Source: Nocardioides sp. (GTDB taxonomy: Bacteria > Actinomycetota > Actinomycetes > Propionibacteriales > Nocardioidaceae). Taken from it: a stretch of DNA of 64,000 bases. Shown here one piece after another: positions 50,301 to 60,570 of this stretch. The stretch lies in contig NZ_JASEEQ010000010.1 in the NCBI RefSeq assembly GCF_030019515.1, positions 124,001-188,000 of the forward strand. The letters are read 5' to 3'. The position numbers and the translations under genes are program-made. How positions within the stretch are numbered: position 1 is the stretch's first letter; the number at the start of each line of letters is the position of its first letter. The notes under the pieces were generated by a model. It was not told the origin of the DNA. It saw only the letters and a program-made list of their open reading frames with translations, and ran no database searches.

Positions 50301-52072
50301 TCCGTACCCAAGACGCCGGCGCGCTGACGCTGCCCGCGTACGTCGGCCAGACGGTCACCCTTGCGGGCTGGGTGGCCAGCCGGCGCGATCACGGCGGGGT
50401 CGCGTTCATCGACCTGCGTGACGCGTCCGGCGTCGTACAGGTCGTGATCCGCGACCCCGACGTGGCCCACCCCTTGCGCAGCGAGTTCTGCCTCAAGGTG
50501 ACCGGCGAGGTGGTCGAGCGCACCGAGGGCAACGTCAACCCCAACCTGCCGACCGGCCGGTACGAGGTCGTCGCCAGCGACGTCGAGGTGCTCAGCGCCG
50601 CGGCACCGCTGCCGTTCCCGATCAGCGATCACGTCGACGTGGGGGAGGAGGCCCGGCTCAAGCACCGCTACCTCGACCTGCGCCGCTCGGGTCCCAACAA
50701 CGCCCTCCGGCTGCGCAGCAAGGTGAACAAGGCGGCCCGAGACGTGCTCGACGGCCACGGCTTCGTCGAGATCGAGACACCGACGCTGACTCGGTCCACC
50801 CCCGAGGGCGCCCGCGACTTCCTGGTTCCCGCGCGGCTCCAGCCCGGCAGCTGGTACGCCCTGCCCCAGAGCCCCCAGCTGTTCAAGCAGCTGCTGATGG
50901 TGGCCGGCATGGAGCGCTACTACCAGATCGCGCGGTGCTACCGCGACGAGGACTTCCGCGCCGACCGCCAGCCCGAGTTCACCCAGCTCGACATCGAGAT
51001 GAGCTTCGTCGAGCAGGACGACGTGCTCACGGTGGCCGAGGAGATCCTGGTGGCGCTCTGGAGGCTGGTCGGGCACGACGTTCCGGTCCCGCTGCCGCGG
51101 ATGACGTACGCCGAGTCCATGGCGCGCTACGGCACCGACAAGCCGGACCTGCGGATGGGCCAGGAGCTGGTCGACTGCACCGCGTACTTCGCCGACACCC
51201 CGTTCCGCGTCTTCCAGGCCGACTACGTGGGTGCGGTGGTGATGCCCGGGGGAGCCGGCCAGCCGCGAAAGCAGTTGGACGCCTGGCAGGAGTGGGCCAA
51301 ACAGCGCGGCGCCAAGGGCCTGGCCTACGTGCTGGTGCAGGACGACGGCGAGCTCACCGGCCCGGTGTCGAAGAACATCACGGATGAGGAGAAGGCCGGG
51401 CTGGCCGGGCACACCGGCGCGAAGCCCGGGGACTGCATCTTCTTCGCCGCCGGGCCCGCGAAGTCGAGCCGGGCGCTGCTCGGCGCCGCCCGCCTCGAGA
51501 TCGGCCGGCGGTGCGGGCTGATCGACGAGGACGCCTGGAGCTTCCTGTGGGTGGTCGACGCGCCGCTGTTCGAGCCGACGGCCGACGCGACGGCGTCCGG
51601 GGACGTCGCGCTGGGCTACAGCGCCTGGACGGCGGTGCATCACGCGTTCACGTCGCCACAGGACCTCGACGGCTTCGACGCCGACCCCGGCAGCGCGCTG
51701 GCGTGGGCCTACGACATCGTCTGCAACGGCAACGAGATCGGCGGCGGGTCGATCCGTATCCACCGCGAGGACGTCCAGAAGCGGGTCTTCGCGATCATGG
51801 GGATCGACGAGACCGAGGCGGAGGAGAAGTTCGGGTTCCTCCTCGAGGCGTTCAAGTACGGCGCCCCTCCGCACGGCGGCATCGCGTTCGGATGGGACCG
51901 GATCGTGGCGCTGCTCGCCGGCACCGAGTCGATCCGTGACGTGATCGCATTCCCCAAGTCCGGAGGCGGCTTCGACCCGCTCACCGCAGCTCCTGCTCCG
52001 ATCACGCCGGAGCAGCGCAAGGAGGCGGGCGTGGATGCCCTACCACAGAAGGACATCCCGGCGAACAGCTGA
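50297..52072 (+). CDS. aspS: aspartate--tRNA ligase
   Basis: 591 residues, the bacterial type with the GAD insert. N-terminal OB-fold anticodon domain ([23 protein letters not shown] near 22), [14 protein letters not shown], motif 2 [22 protein letters not shown] near 218, and motif 3 [15 protein letters not shown] near 535. Whether it also charges tRNA-Asn (with later GatCAB repair) cannot be read here. Start GTG 50297, coupled to hisS. Confidence 0.96.
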   Translation: MIRTQDAGALTLPAYVGQTVTLAGWVASRRDHGGVAFIDLRDASGVVQVVIRDPDVAHPLRSEFCLKVTGEVVERTEGNVNPNLPTGRYEVVASDVEVLSAAAPLPFPISDHVDVGEEARLKHRYLDLRRSGPNNALRLRSKVNKAARDVLDGHGFVEIETPTLTRSTPEGARDFLVPARLQPGSWYALPQSPQLFKQLLMVAGMERYYQIARCYRDEDFRADRQPEFTQLDIEMSFVEQDDVLTVAEEILVALWRLVGHDVPVPLPRMTYAESMARYGTDKPDLRMGQELVDCTAYFADTPFRVFQADYVGAVVMPGGAGQPRKQLDAWQEWAKQRGAKGLAYVLVQDDGELTGPVSKNITDEEKAGLAGHTGAKPGDCIFFAAGPAKSSRALLGAARLEIGRRCGLIDEDAWSFLWVVDAPLFEPTADATASGDVALGYSAWTAVHHAFTSPQDLDGFDADPGSALAWAYDIVCNGNEIGGGSIRIHREDVQKRVFAIMGIDETEAEEKFGFLLEAFKYGAPPHGGIAFGWDRIVALLAGTESIRDVIAFPKSGGGFDPLTAAPAPITPEQRKEAGVDALPQKDIPANS

Positions 52073-52148
52073 TCCGACGGACGTGGAGGCTAACGTCCCG
52101 AGACCAGATCGTTACACGCAGTAGACCCATTGATGTGCTGGCGTCACA

Positions 52149-52154
52149 TAGAGT
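52149..52154 (+). promoter_or_regulatory. weak -10 candidate (TAGAGT) before the peptide ABC operon
   Basis: TAGAGT, 82 bp before dppC, in the 163-bp gap after aspS. The only nearby -35-like TTGATG is 13 nt away, too close, so this is tentative. The rest of the gap shows nothing clear. Confidence 0.35.
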
Positions 52155-52235
52155 CGCACCGGTCGCCGGCCCCCCGGCGCCCGTGATCCGGGCGCAGGAA
52201 CCGACGGACAGCACACCCGACAAGACAGAGGTGAC

Positions 52236-53246
52236 ATGACTGTTCAGGCCTCCAACCTGGAGAGCGAACACCTGCCCGATCCCGCAGGTCCCCCCGAGCG
52301 TGAGACCAAGAAGATCGCCGGCAAGTCCCCGACGAAGCTGGCGATGGACCGGTTCCGCCGCGACAAGCTGTCCATGGTGTCGTTCACCGTCGTGGCCGTG
52401 TACATCGTGATCGGCGTGTCGGCGCCGTTCCTGGTGAAGTTCGGCGTGCTCGACCCGTTCACCTTCCACCAGGACCTGCTGAATCCCGACACCCTGCCCA
52501 AGGGCCAGCTCGGCGGCGTGAGCTGGGACCACCCGCTCGGCGTCGAGCCCGGGACCGGGCGCGACGTGCTGTCTCGGCTGATCTACGGCGTCACGTTCTC
52601 GCTGACGATCGCACTCTCGGCGACGGTCGTCGCGATCGCGATCGGCACCGTGCTCGGCATCATCTCGGGCTTCAGCGGCGGCTGGGTGGACGCGATCATC
52701 GGCCGCGCGGTCGACCTGACCCTGTCCTTCCCGCAGACGCTGATGCTGCTGGCGCTCTCGGGCATGGGCGTCGCGCTGGTCGCCGACTTCCTGCCCGGCA
52801 GCGAGGCCGACGACCTGCCCAACGGCTTCTACGTCGTGCTCGTGCTCGGCCTGTTCGGCTGGCCCGGCATCGCCCGCATCATGCGCGGCCAGGTGCTCAC
52901 GGTGCGCCAGCGGGAGTTCGTGGACGCCGCGGTGCTGATCGGGGCGTCGCGCCGCCGGATCTACTTCAAGGAGATCCTGCCGAACCTGTGGGCGCCGCTG
53001 CTGGTCACGTTCACGCTGACCATGCCGGCCTACATCTCGGCCGAGGCGGCGCTGAGCTACCTGAGCGTCGGGATCCATCCACCGACACCGACACTCGGCA
53101 ACATCCTGCGCGGGTCGATCAACTACTCGATCGGCGACTTCATGTTCTTCTTCGCACCCGCCTTCGCGATCATGGTGATCGTCGTGAGCTTCAACCTGCT
53201 CGGCGACGGCATCCGCGACGCGCTCGACCCGAAGTCGGCGCAGTGA
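52236..53246 (+). CDS. peptide-type ABC transporter permease, DppC-like
   Basis: 336 residues: a 35-residue cytoplasmic N-terminus, six membrane segments, and the inner-membrane loop with EFVDAAVLIGASRRRIYFKEILPNL (the EAA motif, contact to the ATPases). It forms one half of the import channel for peptides or similar solutes (family with DppC/OppC, nickel and glutathione importers). It opens the operon; in most dpp operons dppB comes first. Confidence 0.92.
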   Translation: MTVQASNLESEHLPDPAGPPERETKKIAGKSPTKLAMDRFRRDKLSMVSFTVVAVYIVIGVSAPFLVKFGVLDPFTFHQDLLNPDTLPKGQLGGVSWDHPLGVEPGTGRDVLSRLIYGVTFSLTIALSATVVAIAIGTVLGIISGFSGGWVDAIIGRAVDLTLSFPQTLMLLALSGMGVALVADFLPGSEADDLPNGFYVVLVLGLFGWPGIARIMRGQVLTVRQREFVDAAVLIGASRRRIYFKEILPNLWAPLLVTFTLTMPAYISAEAALSYLSVGIHPPTPTLGNILRGSINYSIGDFMFFFAPAFAIMVIVVSFNLLGDGIRDALDPKSAQ

Positions 53247-53268
53247 GCCCCGACCTCGGCCCCCAGTC

Positions 53269-53291
53269 TTCGGCGGCACGGAGCCGCCGAA
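53269..53291 (+). terminator. intercistronic hairpin before the binding protein gene
   Basis: 9-bp perfect stem TTCGGCGGC/GCCGCCGAA with a 5-nt loop, 22 bp after dppC. It may attenuate read-through or stabilise the downstream mRNA end. Confidence 0.5.
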
Positions 53292-53334
53292 TGTGCCGCC
53301 GCTCCAGGCGCGACACACACCCAAGGAGAAGTTA

Positions 53335-55092
53335 ATGGTCAAGTATCGAAAGCGGTTGCTCGCAGCCACCGCTGCGATCGCGATGGCGGCCAGTCTCGCC
53401 GCTTGCGGTGGCGGCTCGGACGGCGAGAACCCCGCGAGCGGCTCGAGCAACGAGCCAGGCGCCGAGGGCACGGCCGGCGGCACGCTCTACTACTACATCT
53501 ACGCGCCGTACGAGCACGTCGACCCGCAGCGCACCTATGTCGGTGTGGAGCTGACGAACTTCCGCCGGACGATCTACCGCAGCCTGGTGGCGTTCCCGAT
53601 CTCGACCGACGCCGAGACCGCCAACACCCCGGTCCCCGACCTCGCCACCGACACCGGCACCGACGCGGACGGCGGCAAGACCTGGTCGTACACGATCAAG
53701 GACGGCGTCAAGTGGGAGGACGGCCAGCCGATCACGTGTGAGGACTTCAAGTACGGCGCGTCCCGCGTGTTCGCGACCGACGTCATCACCGGCGGTCCGA
53801 ACTACCTGCTGAGCTACCTCGACGTCCCCACCGACAAGTCGACCGGGCTGCCGATCTACACCGGCCCCTACAACTCGACCCCTGAGGGCCAGGCCGCCTT
53901 CGACAAGGCGATCACCTGCGACGGCAACACGATCACCTACCACTTCAACAAGCCGTGGCCCGACTTCCCGCTCGCGGTCGCCGGTCTGTCGATGATGGAC
54001 CCGTACCGCCAGGACAAGGACCAGGGCGCGAAGTCGAACTACCAGATGTTCTCGAACGGTCCTTACCGCATCGAGGGCAGCACCTGGAACAAGAACAAGG
54101 GTGCGACGTTCGTCCGCAACGAGAACTACGACGCCTCGACCGACTCCACCGACATCCGGATGGCGCTGCCGGACCAGATCGAGTTCAACGTGGGTCAGAC
54201 CACCGAGACGATCTACGACCAGCTGATCCAGGACTCCGGTGACGCCCAGTACGCCGTGACCAGCCAGCGCGTCCCGCCGGCCTACTACTCGCAGATCGTG
54301 GGCGACGTGGAGAGCCGCTCGGTGCTCGTGGCCTCGCCGTACGTCGACTACCTGGTGCCGAACTTCCGGGTGCTCGACAACCCGGCGGTCCGCGAGGCCC
54401 TCAAGGTCTCGACGAACACGACCGCGTGGATCAACGCGGGCGGTGGCGAGAAGGCGTACGCCCCGGCCGAGTCGATCGTGAACCCGGCCGTGGTCGGCTA
54501 CCAGGACAACCCGGCCTTCTCCGGTCCCCAGGAGGGTGACCCCGCGGCTGCGAAGCAGATCCTCGAGGACGCCGGCGTCCAGATGCCGTACCCCCTCAAG
54601 TTCACCTACCCGAGCTCGGAGACCGCCGACAAGCAGGCCGCGGCGCTCAAGGAGACCTGGGACAAGGCGGGCTTCGACGTGACCCTCGACGGTCTCGGTG
54701 ACACCTACTACGACGTCGTGCAGCAGCCCGACAAGGACAGCAGCGTCATGTGGGCCGGCTGGGGCTCCGACTGGCCGTCGGCCATCACCGTCACCCCGCC
54801 GCTCTTCGACAGCCGCCCGAACCTGACCGCGAACAGCGACGGCCAGGACTACGGCGCCTACAAGAGCGACAAGTTCAACGCACTGGTCGACCAGGCCGCG
54901 AACGCCGCCACGCTGGACGAGCAGACCGCCGCCCTGCAGGAGGCCGACAAGGTCCTCGGCGAGGACGTCGCCTACATCCCGCTGGAGATCGCGCAGTTCT
55001 TCTTCCTCCACGGGTCGAAGGTCACCGGCTACACGAACACCCCCGCCTCCTCCATGTACCCGGACCTCGGTCCGATCGGCGTGGAGCAGTGA
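53335..55092 (+). CDS. peptide-type ABC substrate-binding lipoprotein, family 5
   Basis: 585 residues. Lipoprotein signal with lipobox LAAC near residue 22, then a Gly/Ser-rich linker. SBP family 5 markers: DGVKWEDGQPITCEDFKYGASRV (near 135) and EEADKVLGEDVAYIPLE near the end; overall length suits binding of peptides. The start ATG 53335 has AAGGAG 6 nt upstream. It lies between the two permease genes and between two hairpins, so it can have its own mRNA level. The ligand (di-, oligopeptide or other) is unknown. Confidence 0.92.
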   Translation: MVKYRKRLLAATAAIAMAASLAACGGGSDGENPASGSSNEPGAEGTAGGTLYYYIYAPYEHVDPQRTYVGVELTNFRRTIYRSLVAFPISTDAETANTPVPDLATDTGTDADGGKTWSYTIKDGVKWEDGQPITCEDFKYGASRVFATDVITGGPNYLLSYLDVPTDKSTGLPIYTGPYNSTPEGQAAFDKAITCDGNTITYHFNKPWPDFPLAVAGLSMMDPYRQDKDQGAKSNYQMFSNGPYRIEGSTWNKNKGATFVRNENYDASTDSTDIRMALPDQIEFNVGQTTETIYDQLIQDSGDAQYAVTSQRVPPAYYSQIVGDVESRSVLVASPYVDYLVPNFRVLDNPAVREALKVSTNTTAWINAGGGEKAYAPAESIVNPAVVGYQDNPAFSGPQEGDPAAAKQILEDAGVQMPYPLKFTYPSSETADKQAAALKETWDKAGFDVTLDGLGDTYYDVVQQPDKDSSVMWAGWGSDWPSAITVTPPLFDSRPNLTANSDGQDYGAYKSDKFNALVDQAANAATLDEQTAALQEADKVLGEDVAYIPLEIAQFFFLHGSKVTGYTNTPASSMYPDLGPIGVEQ

Positions 55093-55126
55093 CGGTCGTT
55101 CGTCACCGGTAACACCCAGTAACACC

Positions 55127-55194
55127 CGCGTCGGGTGGCCGCCCAGCGGCCACCCGACGCGTGGGGGTGAGGGCCTCGTCGAGGGGCCCTCACC
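55127..55194 (+). terminator. tandem hairpins after the binding protein gene
   Basis: First hairpin: perfect 16-bp stem (55127-55142 with 55146-55161), 3-nt loop. Second: 10-bp stem (55166-55175 with 55185-55194). They follow the stop by 34 bp and lie before the dppB-like gene, so they may end most transcripts after the binding protein. Confidence 0.75.
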
Positions 55195-55268
55195 CTCACC
55201 GCCGTCCAGGGGTGCGATGCTGAGACCCAGCACGTCCCCACCGACACGACCCGAGGTGGTCCCTCCCG

Positions 55269-56285
55269 ATGTTCGCGTACATCGTCCGCCGGCTCTTCAT
55301 CGGCGTGATCCTGCTGATCGTGATGAGCCTCGTGACGTTCATCCTGTTCTTCGCCTCGCCGGTCGACCCGGCGCGGTTCGCCTGCGGCAAGAACTGCTCG
55401 CTGGCCCAGATCGAGCAGACCCGCAAGGCCCTGGGCTACGACGACGGCCCGCTGACCCAGTGGACGAACTTCCTCGAGGGCGTCGTCGTCGGGCGCGACT
55501 ACCCCGACGACCCGGAGCTTCGGAAGAACGCTCCCGAGCTGATCGCGGACTGCGCGGCGCCGTGCCTGGGCTACTCGCGGGTCAACCAGGTGACGGTCGC
55601 CTCTGAGATCAAGGAGGCGTTCCCGGTCTCGCTGTCGCTGGCCATCCTGGCGTTCATCATGTGGATCGCCGGTGGCATCCTCTTCGGGGTGATAGCGGCG
55701 GTCACCAAGGGCACCGTGATAGACCGCGGGATCGTCGCGTTCTCGCTGGTGTTCTACGCCTTCCCGACCTTCTTCATCGGCTTGTTCCTACTGAAGTTCA
55801 TCGCGATCAAGTGGGGGCTGGTCGACGTGCCCAGCTACGTGTCGATCGGCGAGGGAGGCGTGGGCACCTGGCTGAGCAACTTGTTCCTGCCCGCACTGAC
55901 CCTCGCGCTGTTCTTCATGGCCGGCTACGTCCGGATGACACGCGCGTTCGTCCTGGAGTCGATGAGCGAGGACTACATCCGGACGGCGCGGGCCAAGGGC
56001 CTCAAGCGCGGCCGGGTGCTGTACAAGCACACGATGCGTGCGGCACTGACCCCACTCGTCACGATGGCGGGCCTGGACTTCGCCGGCCTGATGGGCGGCG
56101 CGATCATCACCGAGTCGGTGTTCAACTTCAACGGGCTCGGTAAGTTGGTCGTCGACGCGAACAACACCTACGACCTGCCAACGTTGATCGGACTGGTGCT
56201 GCTGCTCGGGGCGTTCGTGATCATCGCCAACATCATCGTCGACGTGCTGTACGCCGTCATCGACCCGCGCGTCCGCGTCGGCTGA
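55269..56285 (+). CDS. peptide-type ABC transporter permease, DppB-like
   Basis: 338 residues, six membrane segments with the DppB-type N-terminus (FAYIVRRLFIGVILLIVMSLVTFILFF). The first extracytoplasmic loop is enlarged and has two Cys pairs (CGKNC, CAAPC). EAA loop: EDYIRTARAKGLKRGRVLYKHTMRAA. It completes the channel with the DppC-like subunit. Confidence 0.92.
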   Translation: MFAYIVRRLFIGVILLIVMSLVTFILFFASPVDPARFACGKNCSLAQIEQTRKALGYDDGPLTQWTNFLEGVVVGRDYPDDPELRKNAPELIADCAAPCLGYSRVNQVTVASEIKEAFPVSLSLAILAFIMWIAGGILFGVIAAVTKGTVIDRGIVAFSLVFYAFPTFFIGLFLLKFIAIKWGLVDVPSYVSIGEGGVGTWLSNLFLPALTLALFFMAGYVRMTRAFVLESMSEDYIRTARAKGLKRGRVLYKHTMRAALTPLVTMAGLDFAGLMGGAIITESVFNFNGLGKLVVDANNTYDLPTLIGLVLLLGAFVIIANIIVDVLYAVIDPRVRVG

Positions 56286-56295
56286 GGGGATCAAC

Positions 56296-57339
56296 GTGAG
56301 CTTTCTTTCCGTCCGCGACCTCCGGGTGCACTTCCCGACGGTCGACGGCATCGTCAAGGCGACCGACGGCCTGTCCTTCGACCTCGAGAAGGGCAAGACC
56401 CTCGGGATCGTGGGGGAGTCCGGGTCCGGCAAGTCCGTGTCGACCTCGGCCATCCTCGGCCTGCATCGGCACACCAACGCGGTCGTCAGCGGCGAGATCC
56501 TGCTCGACGGGGTCGACCTGCTGAAGATCAGCGACGAGGACATGCGCCGGCGGCGCGGCCGCGACATCGCGATGATCTTCCAGGACCCGCTGTCGTCGAT
56601 GCATCCCTACTACCGCGTCGGCAACCAGATCGCGGAGGCCTACCGGGTCCACCACGACGTCAGCAGGAAGGCCGCCCGGGCCCGAGCGATCGAGATGCTC
56701 GACCGGGTCGGCATCCCCCAGCCGGACCGCCGGGTCGACGACTACCCGCACCAGTTCTCCGGGGGCATGCGGCAGCGCGCGATGATCGCGATGGCGCTGA
56801 TCAACAACCCGAGCCTGCTGATCGCCGACGAGCCGACGACCGCGCTCGACGTCACCGTGCAGGCGCAGATCCTGGACCTGCTCCAGGACCTCCAGCGCGA
56901 CTTCGACGCCGCGGTCATGATCATCACCCACGATCTCGGCGTGGTCGCGGAGATGGCCCACGACGTGCTGGTGATGTACGGCGGCCGCTGCGTCGAGTAC
57001 GGCTCGACCAAGGAGATCCTGACCCACCCGGAGATGCCCTACACCTGGGGGCTGCTCTCCAGCATCCCCGAGGTCGACGCCGACCCCGAGGCGAAGCTGG
57101 TGCCGATCCCCGGCAACCCGCCGAGCCTGCTGAGCCCCCCGTCCGGCTGTCATTTCCACCCACGGTGCGCCTACCGCGAGCGGGTGCCCGGCGACCTGTG
57201 CCGGACGGTCACCCCGGAGCTCACGCCGGGCAGCCGGGGCGACGGACACCTCAAGCGGTGCCACCTGGCCAACCCGGAGATCGTGTACGAACAAGAGGTC
57301 CTGCCGCAGATCGCGCCGGACCTGGTGGAGGAGCGATGA
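56296..57339 (+). CDS. peptide-type ABC ATP-binding protein, DppD-like
   Basis: 347 residues. Walker [10 protein letters not shown] near residue 42, signature [10 protein letters not shown], Walker [13 protein letters not shown], and the C-terminal oligopeptide-type domain with [18 protein letters not shown], a likely [4Fe-4S] site known in this family. GTG start 10 bp after dppB with GGGGATC upstream. The stop overlaps the next ATPase start (ATGA). Confidence 0.92.
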   Translation: MSFLSVRDLRVHFPTVDGIVKATDGLSFDLEKGKTLGIVGESGSGKSVSTSAILGLHRHTNAVVSGEILLDGVDLLKISDEDMRRRRGRDIAMIFQDPLSSMHPYYRVGNQIAEAYRVHHDVSRKAARARAIEMLDRVGIPQPDRRVDDYPHQFSGGMRQRAMIAMALINNPSLLIADEPTTALDVTVQAQILDLLQDLQRDFDAAVMIITHDLGVVAEMAHDVLVMYGGRCVEYGSTKEILTHPEMPYTWGLLSSIPEVDADPEAKLVPIPGNPPSLLSPPSGCHFHPRCAYRERVPGDLCRTVTPELTPGSRGDGHLKRCHLANPEIVYEQEVLPQIAPDLVEER

Positions 57340-58613
57340 GCGACCAGCAGCTGCCGACCAGCGTCGGCATGCCGGGTGACAACCCGAAGGGCCGCGGCGA
57401 GGACGGGCCCACGGAGTCGACGCAGTACATCGAGACCGAGCGCCCGCACGGCGCGGTGCGCGCGCACTTCGACGCCGAGCCGATCCTCGAGGTCCGCGAC
57501 CTGCGGATGTACTTCCCGGTCCGCTCGGCCGGCATCATCCGGCGCACGATCGGCCACGTGCAGGCGGTGGACGGGATCTCCTTCCAGCTGCCCAGGGGCG
57601 GGTCCCTCGGACTCGTCGGCGAGTCCGGGTGCGGCAAGTCCACCACCGGCCGGATGATCACGCGGCTCTACGAGCCGACCGCCGGCGCCATCGAGTTCGA
57701 GGGCCGCGACATCGCGAAGACCTCGGCGCGTGGCCTCAAGCCGCTGCGGCGCGAGGTCCAGATGATCTTCCAGGACCCGTACACCTCGCTGAACCCGCGG
57801 CACACGGTGGGGTCGATCGTCGGCGCGCCGCTCGCGATCCACAACGTGGTGCCGAAGAACAAGATCATCCCGCGCGTGCAGGAGCTCCTGGAGATCGTCG
57901 GCCTGAACCCCGAGCACTACAACCGCTACCCTCACGAGTTCTCCGGCGGCCAGCGCCAGCGCATCGGCATCGCCCGAGCGCTCACGCTCCACCCGAAGCT
58001 GCTGGTGGCGGACGAGCCGGTCTCCGCGCTCGACGTCTCGATCCAGGCGCAGGTGATCAACCTGCTGCAGGAGGTGCAGGCGGAGTTCGACATCGCGTTC
58101 CTGTTCATCGCCCACGACCTCGCGGTCGTCCGGCACTTCTGCCCCGAGGTAGCGGTGATGTACCTCGGCAAGATCGTCGAGATCGCCGACCGGGACTCGC
58201 TCTACAACCACCCGAACCACCCCTACACCCAGGCGCTGCTCTCGGCGGTGCCCGACGTGAGGCAGGCCGCGATCGGTGGTCGGCGCGAGCGGATCCGGCT
58301 CGAGGGCGACGTGCCCAGCCCGATCAACCCGCCGTCCGGCTGCCGGTTCCGCACCCGCTGCGCGATCGCCCAGGAGATCTGCGCCCGGGTCGAGCCGCCG
58401 CTGCTCCAGATCGGCAAGCGCCACAAGGTCGCCTGCCACTTCGCGGGCGAGCTCGGCCACCACCCCGACCGGCCGGTCACCGCGCCGCTGCTCGGGGTCG
58501 ACGACACCGGCACCCCCGACCCGGGCGCGAGCCCGAGCATCGAGGTCGGCAACGACCCCGGGTACGCCGACACGTGGTTCGACCTCGAGCGCAAGACGAT
58601 GGCCTCCGCCTGA
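57336..58613 (+). CDS. peptide-type ABC ATP-binding protein, DppF-like
   Basis: 425 residues with a 50-residue polar N-terminal extension. Walker [10 protein letters not shown] near residue 96, signature [10 protein letters not shown], Walker [13 protein letters not shown], and the C-terminal [14 protein letters not shown] cysteines. It pairs with the DppD-like subunit as a heterodimer. The last 50 residues are a Pro/Asp-rich tail beyond the usual end. ATG 57336 overlaps the stop of the previous gene. Confidence 0.91.
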   Translation: MSDQQLPTSVGMPGDNPKGRGEDGPTESTQYIETERPHGAVRAHFDAEPILEVRDLRMYFPVRSAGIIRRTIGHVQAVDGISFQLPRGGSLGLVGESGCGKSTTGRMITRLYEPTAGAIEFEGRDIAKTSARGLKPLRREVQMIFQDPYTSLNPRHTVGSIVGAPLAIHNVVPKNKIIPRVQELLEIVGLNPEHYNRYPHEFSGGQRQRIGIARALTLHPKLLVADEPVSALDVSIQAQVINLLQEVQAEFDIAFLFIAHDLAVVRHFCPEVAVMYLGKIVEIADRDSLYNHPNHPYTQALLSAVPDVRQAAIGGRRERIRLEGDVPSPINPPSGCRFRTRCAIAQEICARVEPPLLQIGKRHKVACHFAGELGHHPDRPVTAPLLGVDDTGTPDPGASPSIEVGNDPGYADTWFDLERKTMASA

Positions 58614-58631
58614 CCCGTTGGGTCCGGGCCC

Positions 58632-58637
58632 TAGCCT
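58632..58637 (+). promoter_or_regulatory. leaderless promoter of rarA (-10 TAGCCT)
   Basis: TAGCCT, 6 nt before the GTG at 58644. Confidence 0.6.
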
Positions 58638-58643
58638 GAGCGG

Positions 58644-59999
58644 GTGGACGAGGGACTCTTCGCGGCGCCCGGTACCGGTGCCCGCACCGGCGGCGGCTCG
58701 CTGACGACGAACACCCATGCGTCGGCACCGCTGGCGGTGCGGATGCGGCCGCGCACGCTCGACGAGCTGGTCGGGCAGGCGCAGCTGCGTGCCGCGGGGT
58801 CGCCGCTGCGTCGCCTCGTCGAGGGCGACCAGGCGATGTCGCTGCTGCTGTGGGGTCCACCGGGCACCGGCAAGACGACGATCGCGGCGATCGTGAGCCA
58901 GCAGACCGACCGCAGGTTCGTCGAGGTCTCGGCGGTCTCGGCCGGGGTCAAGGAGGTGCGGGCCGCGATCGACGCGGCGCGCGCCGAGCTCGCCGGCGGG
59001 GGCCGGGAGACCGTGCTGTTCGTCGACGAGGTGCACCGGTTCAGCAAGGCCCAGCAGGACGCGCTCCTGCCGGGCGTCGAGAACCGGTGGGTGACGCTGA
59101 TCGCGGCCACGACGGAGAACCCGTTCTTCAGCGTGATCTCGCCACTGCTCTCCAGGAGCCTGCTGCTGCGCCTGGAGTCGCTGGACGACGACGACGTCCG
59201 CGCCGTCCTCGACCGGGCCATCGTCGACGAGCGCGGCCTGGGCGGGGCCGTCGCCGTGGCCGACGACGCCCTGGACCACCTGGTCCGGCTCGCCGGCGGG
59301 GACGCGCGTCGCTCGCTCACCTATCTCGAGGCGGCGGCCGGCGCGGCTCTCGCGCAGGGACTCGAGACCGTGGACCTGGAGACCGCAGAGACCGCCGTGG
59401 ACCGGGCCGCCGTGCGCTACGACCGCCAGGGCGACCAGCACTACGACGTCGTCAGTGCCTTCATCAAGTCGGTCCGTGGCTCCGACGTCGACGCGGCCCT
59501 GCACTACCTGGCCCGGATGATCGAGGCGGGGGAGGACCCCCGGTTCATCGCGCGGCGCCTGATGATCCTCGCCTCGGAGGACGTCGGGCTCGCCGATCCC
59601 ACGGCCCTCACGACCGCCGTCGCGGCGGCGCAGACCGTGCAGCTGATCGGGATGCCCGAGGCCCAGCTCACGCTCGCGCACGCGACCATCGCTCTCGCGG
59701 TCGCGCCGAAGTCGAACGCCGTGACCACCGCGATCGGGGCAGCGCTCGCCGACGTCCGCGCCGGGAAGATCGGCCAGGTGCCGGCGCATCTGCGCGACGC
59801 GCACTACTCCGGGGCCAAGAAGCTCGGCCACGGCGCGAGGTACAAGTACAGCCACGACGAGCCGTTCGGCATCGCCGAGCAGCAGTACGCGCCCGACGTG
59901 GTCGCCGACGCCGAGTACTACAAGCCCACCTCGCTGGGCGCCGAGGCCGCGATCAAGGAGCGCTGGGAGCGCGTCCGCCGGCTGATCCGGGGCACGTAG
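58644..59999 (+). CDS. rarA: replication-associated recombination protein A (RarA/MgsA)
   Basis: 451 residues, AAA+ ATPase of the clamp-loader group: Walker [15 protein letters not shown] near residue 73, Walker B FVDEVHRF, sensor 1 [13 protein letters not shown], arginine finger region [11 protein letters not shown], and the C-terminal tetramerisation domain ([22 protein letters not shown]). It acts at stalled replication forks. It occupies the place of mycobacterial Rv2559c before alaS. Confidence 0.95.
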   Translation: MDEGLFAAPGTGARTGGGSLTTNTHASAPLAVRMRPRTLDELVGQAQLRAAGSPLRRLVEGDQAMSLLLWGPPGTGKTTIAAIVSQQTDRRFVEVSAVSAGVKEVRAAIDAARAELAGGGRETVLFVDEVHRFSKAQQDALLPGVENRWVTLIAATTENPFFSVISPLLSRSLLLRLESLDDDDVRAVLDRAIVDERGLGGAVAVADDALDHLVRLAGGDARRSLTYLEAAAGAALAQGLETVDLETAETAVDRAAVRYDRQGDQHYDVVSAFIKSVRGSDVDAALHYLARMIEAGEDPRFIARRLMILASEDVGLADPTALTTAVAAAQTVQLIGMPEAQLTLAHATIALAVAPKSNAVTTAIGAALADVRAGKIGQVPAHLRDAHYSGAKKLGHGARYKYSHDEPFGIAEQQYAPDVVADAEYYKPTSLGAEAAIKERWERVRRLIRGT

Positions 60000-60058
60000 C
60001 GGCGGCGGTCGGGGGGCCAGGGCGCGCTAGCGCCTGAGCCTCGGGGCCACCACCGCGA

Positions 60059-60064
60059 TAGGGT
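60059..60064 (+). promoter_or_regulatory. promoter (-10 TAGGGT)
   Basis: TAGGGT, 8 nt before the ATG at 60073 and 2 nt before another in-frame ATG at 60067, so the later ATG is preferred. Confidence 0.5.
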
Positions 60065-60072
60065 CGATGACC

Positions 60073-60570
60073 ATGCAGGACTGGATGCTCCCCGCCGTGG
60101 CCGTGGCGCTCGCGCTGCTGGCCGTGGGGCTCGCCGGCGCCCTGCACCGGTCCCGTGCCCGGACCGACGACGCCCTCGCGGTCGCACGCGCGGAGAGTGC
60201 CGCGCTGCGGGCCCAGCTCGACGCACTGGAGCAGCGGCTCGCCCGCCCGGCGCCCCTCGCCGTGGACGAGTCCGAGTACGTGATCACCCACCTCGGCGAG
60301 GAAGAGCCGGGGGCGGAGCCGGCGCGCATCGAGACCGCACTGTTCGCCGATCTGGTGCTCCGGGAGTCCGTGGTCAAGGTGGCGGCGCTGGCGCACGGCC
60401 TGCGCCGGGCCCTCGACCCGGAGACCCGCAACCGGATCCGTTTCGAGATGAGGCGTGAGGTGCGGCGCGCCCGCAAGCAGCGCCGCGCCGACGCCCGCCA
60501 GGCCCGCCGCGAGTGGGAGGCGCGCCGGCGCGCGGCCGGGGACGTCGACGACGAGGACAACGCCGCATGA
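60073..60570 (+). CDS. membrane-anchored coiled-coil hypothetical protein
   Basis: 165 residues: one N-terminal membrane helix (AVAVALALLAVGLAGAL), a coiled coil (about 25-58), a middle part with YVITHL and ALFADLVLRESVVKVAALAHGLRRAL, and a very basic Arg-rich tail (about 115-155). No known domain is recognised. Its stop overlaps the next ATG (ATGA), and the pair stands between rarA and alaS, so it belongs to the alaS transcript. The role is unknown. Confidence 0.75.
   Translation: MQDWMLPAVAVALALLAVGLAGALHRSRARTDDALAVARAESAALRAQLDALEQRLARPAPLAVDESEYVITHLGEEEPGAEPARIETALFADLVLRESVVKVAALAHGLRRALDPETRNRIRFEMRREVRRARKQRRADARQARREWEARRRAAGDVDDEDNAA

Noticed and set aside
52130..52154. TTGATG with TAGAGT as a full promoter before the peptide ABC operon
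   Set aside because: The spacer is only 13 nt, too short for a normal sigma factor; only the -10 is kept, at low confidence.
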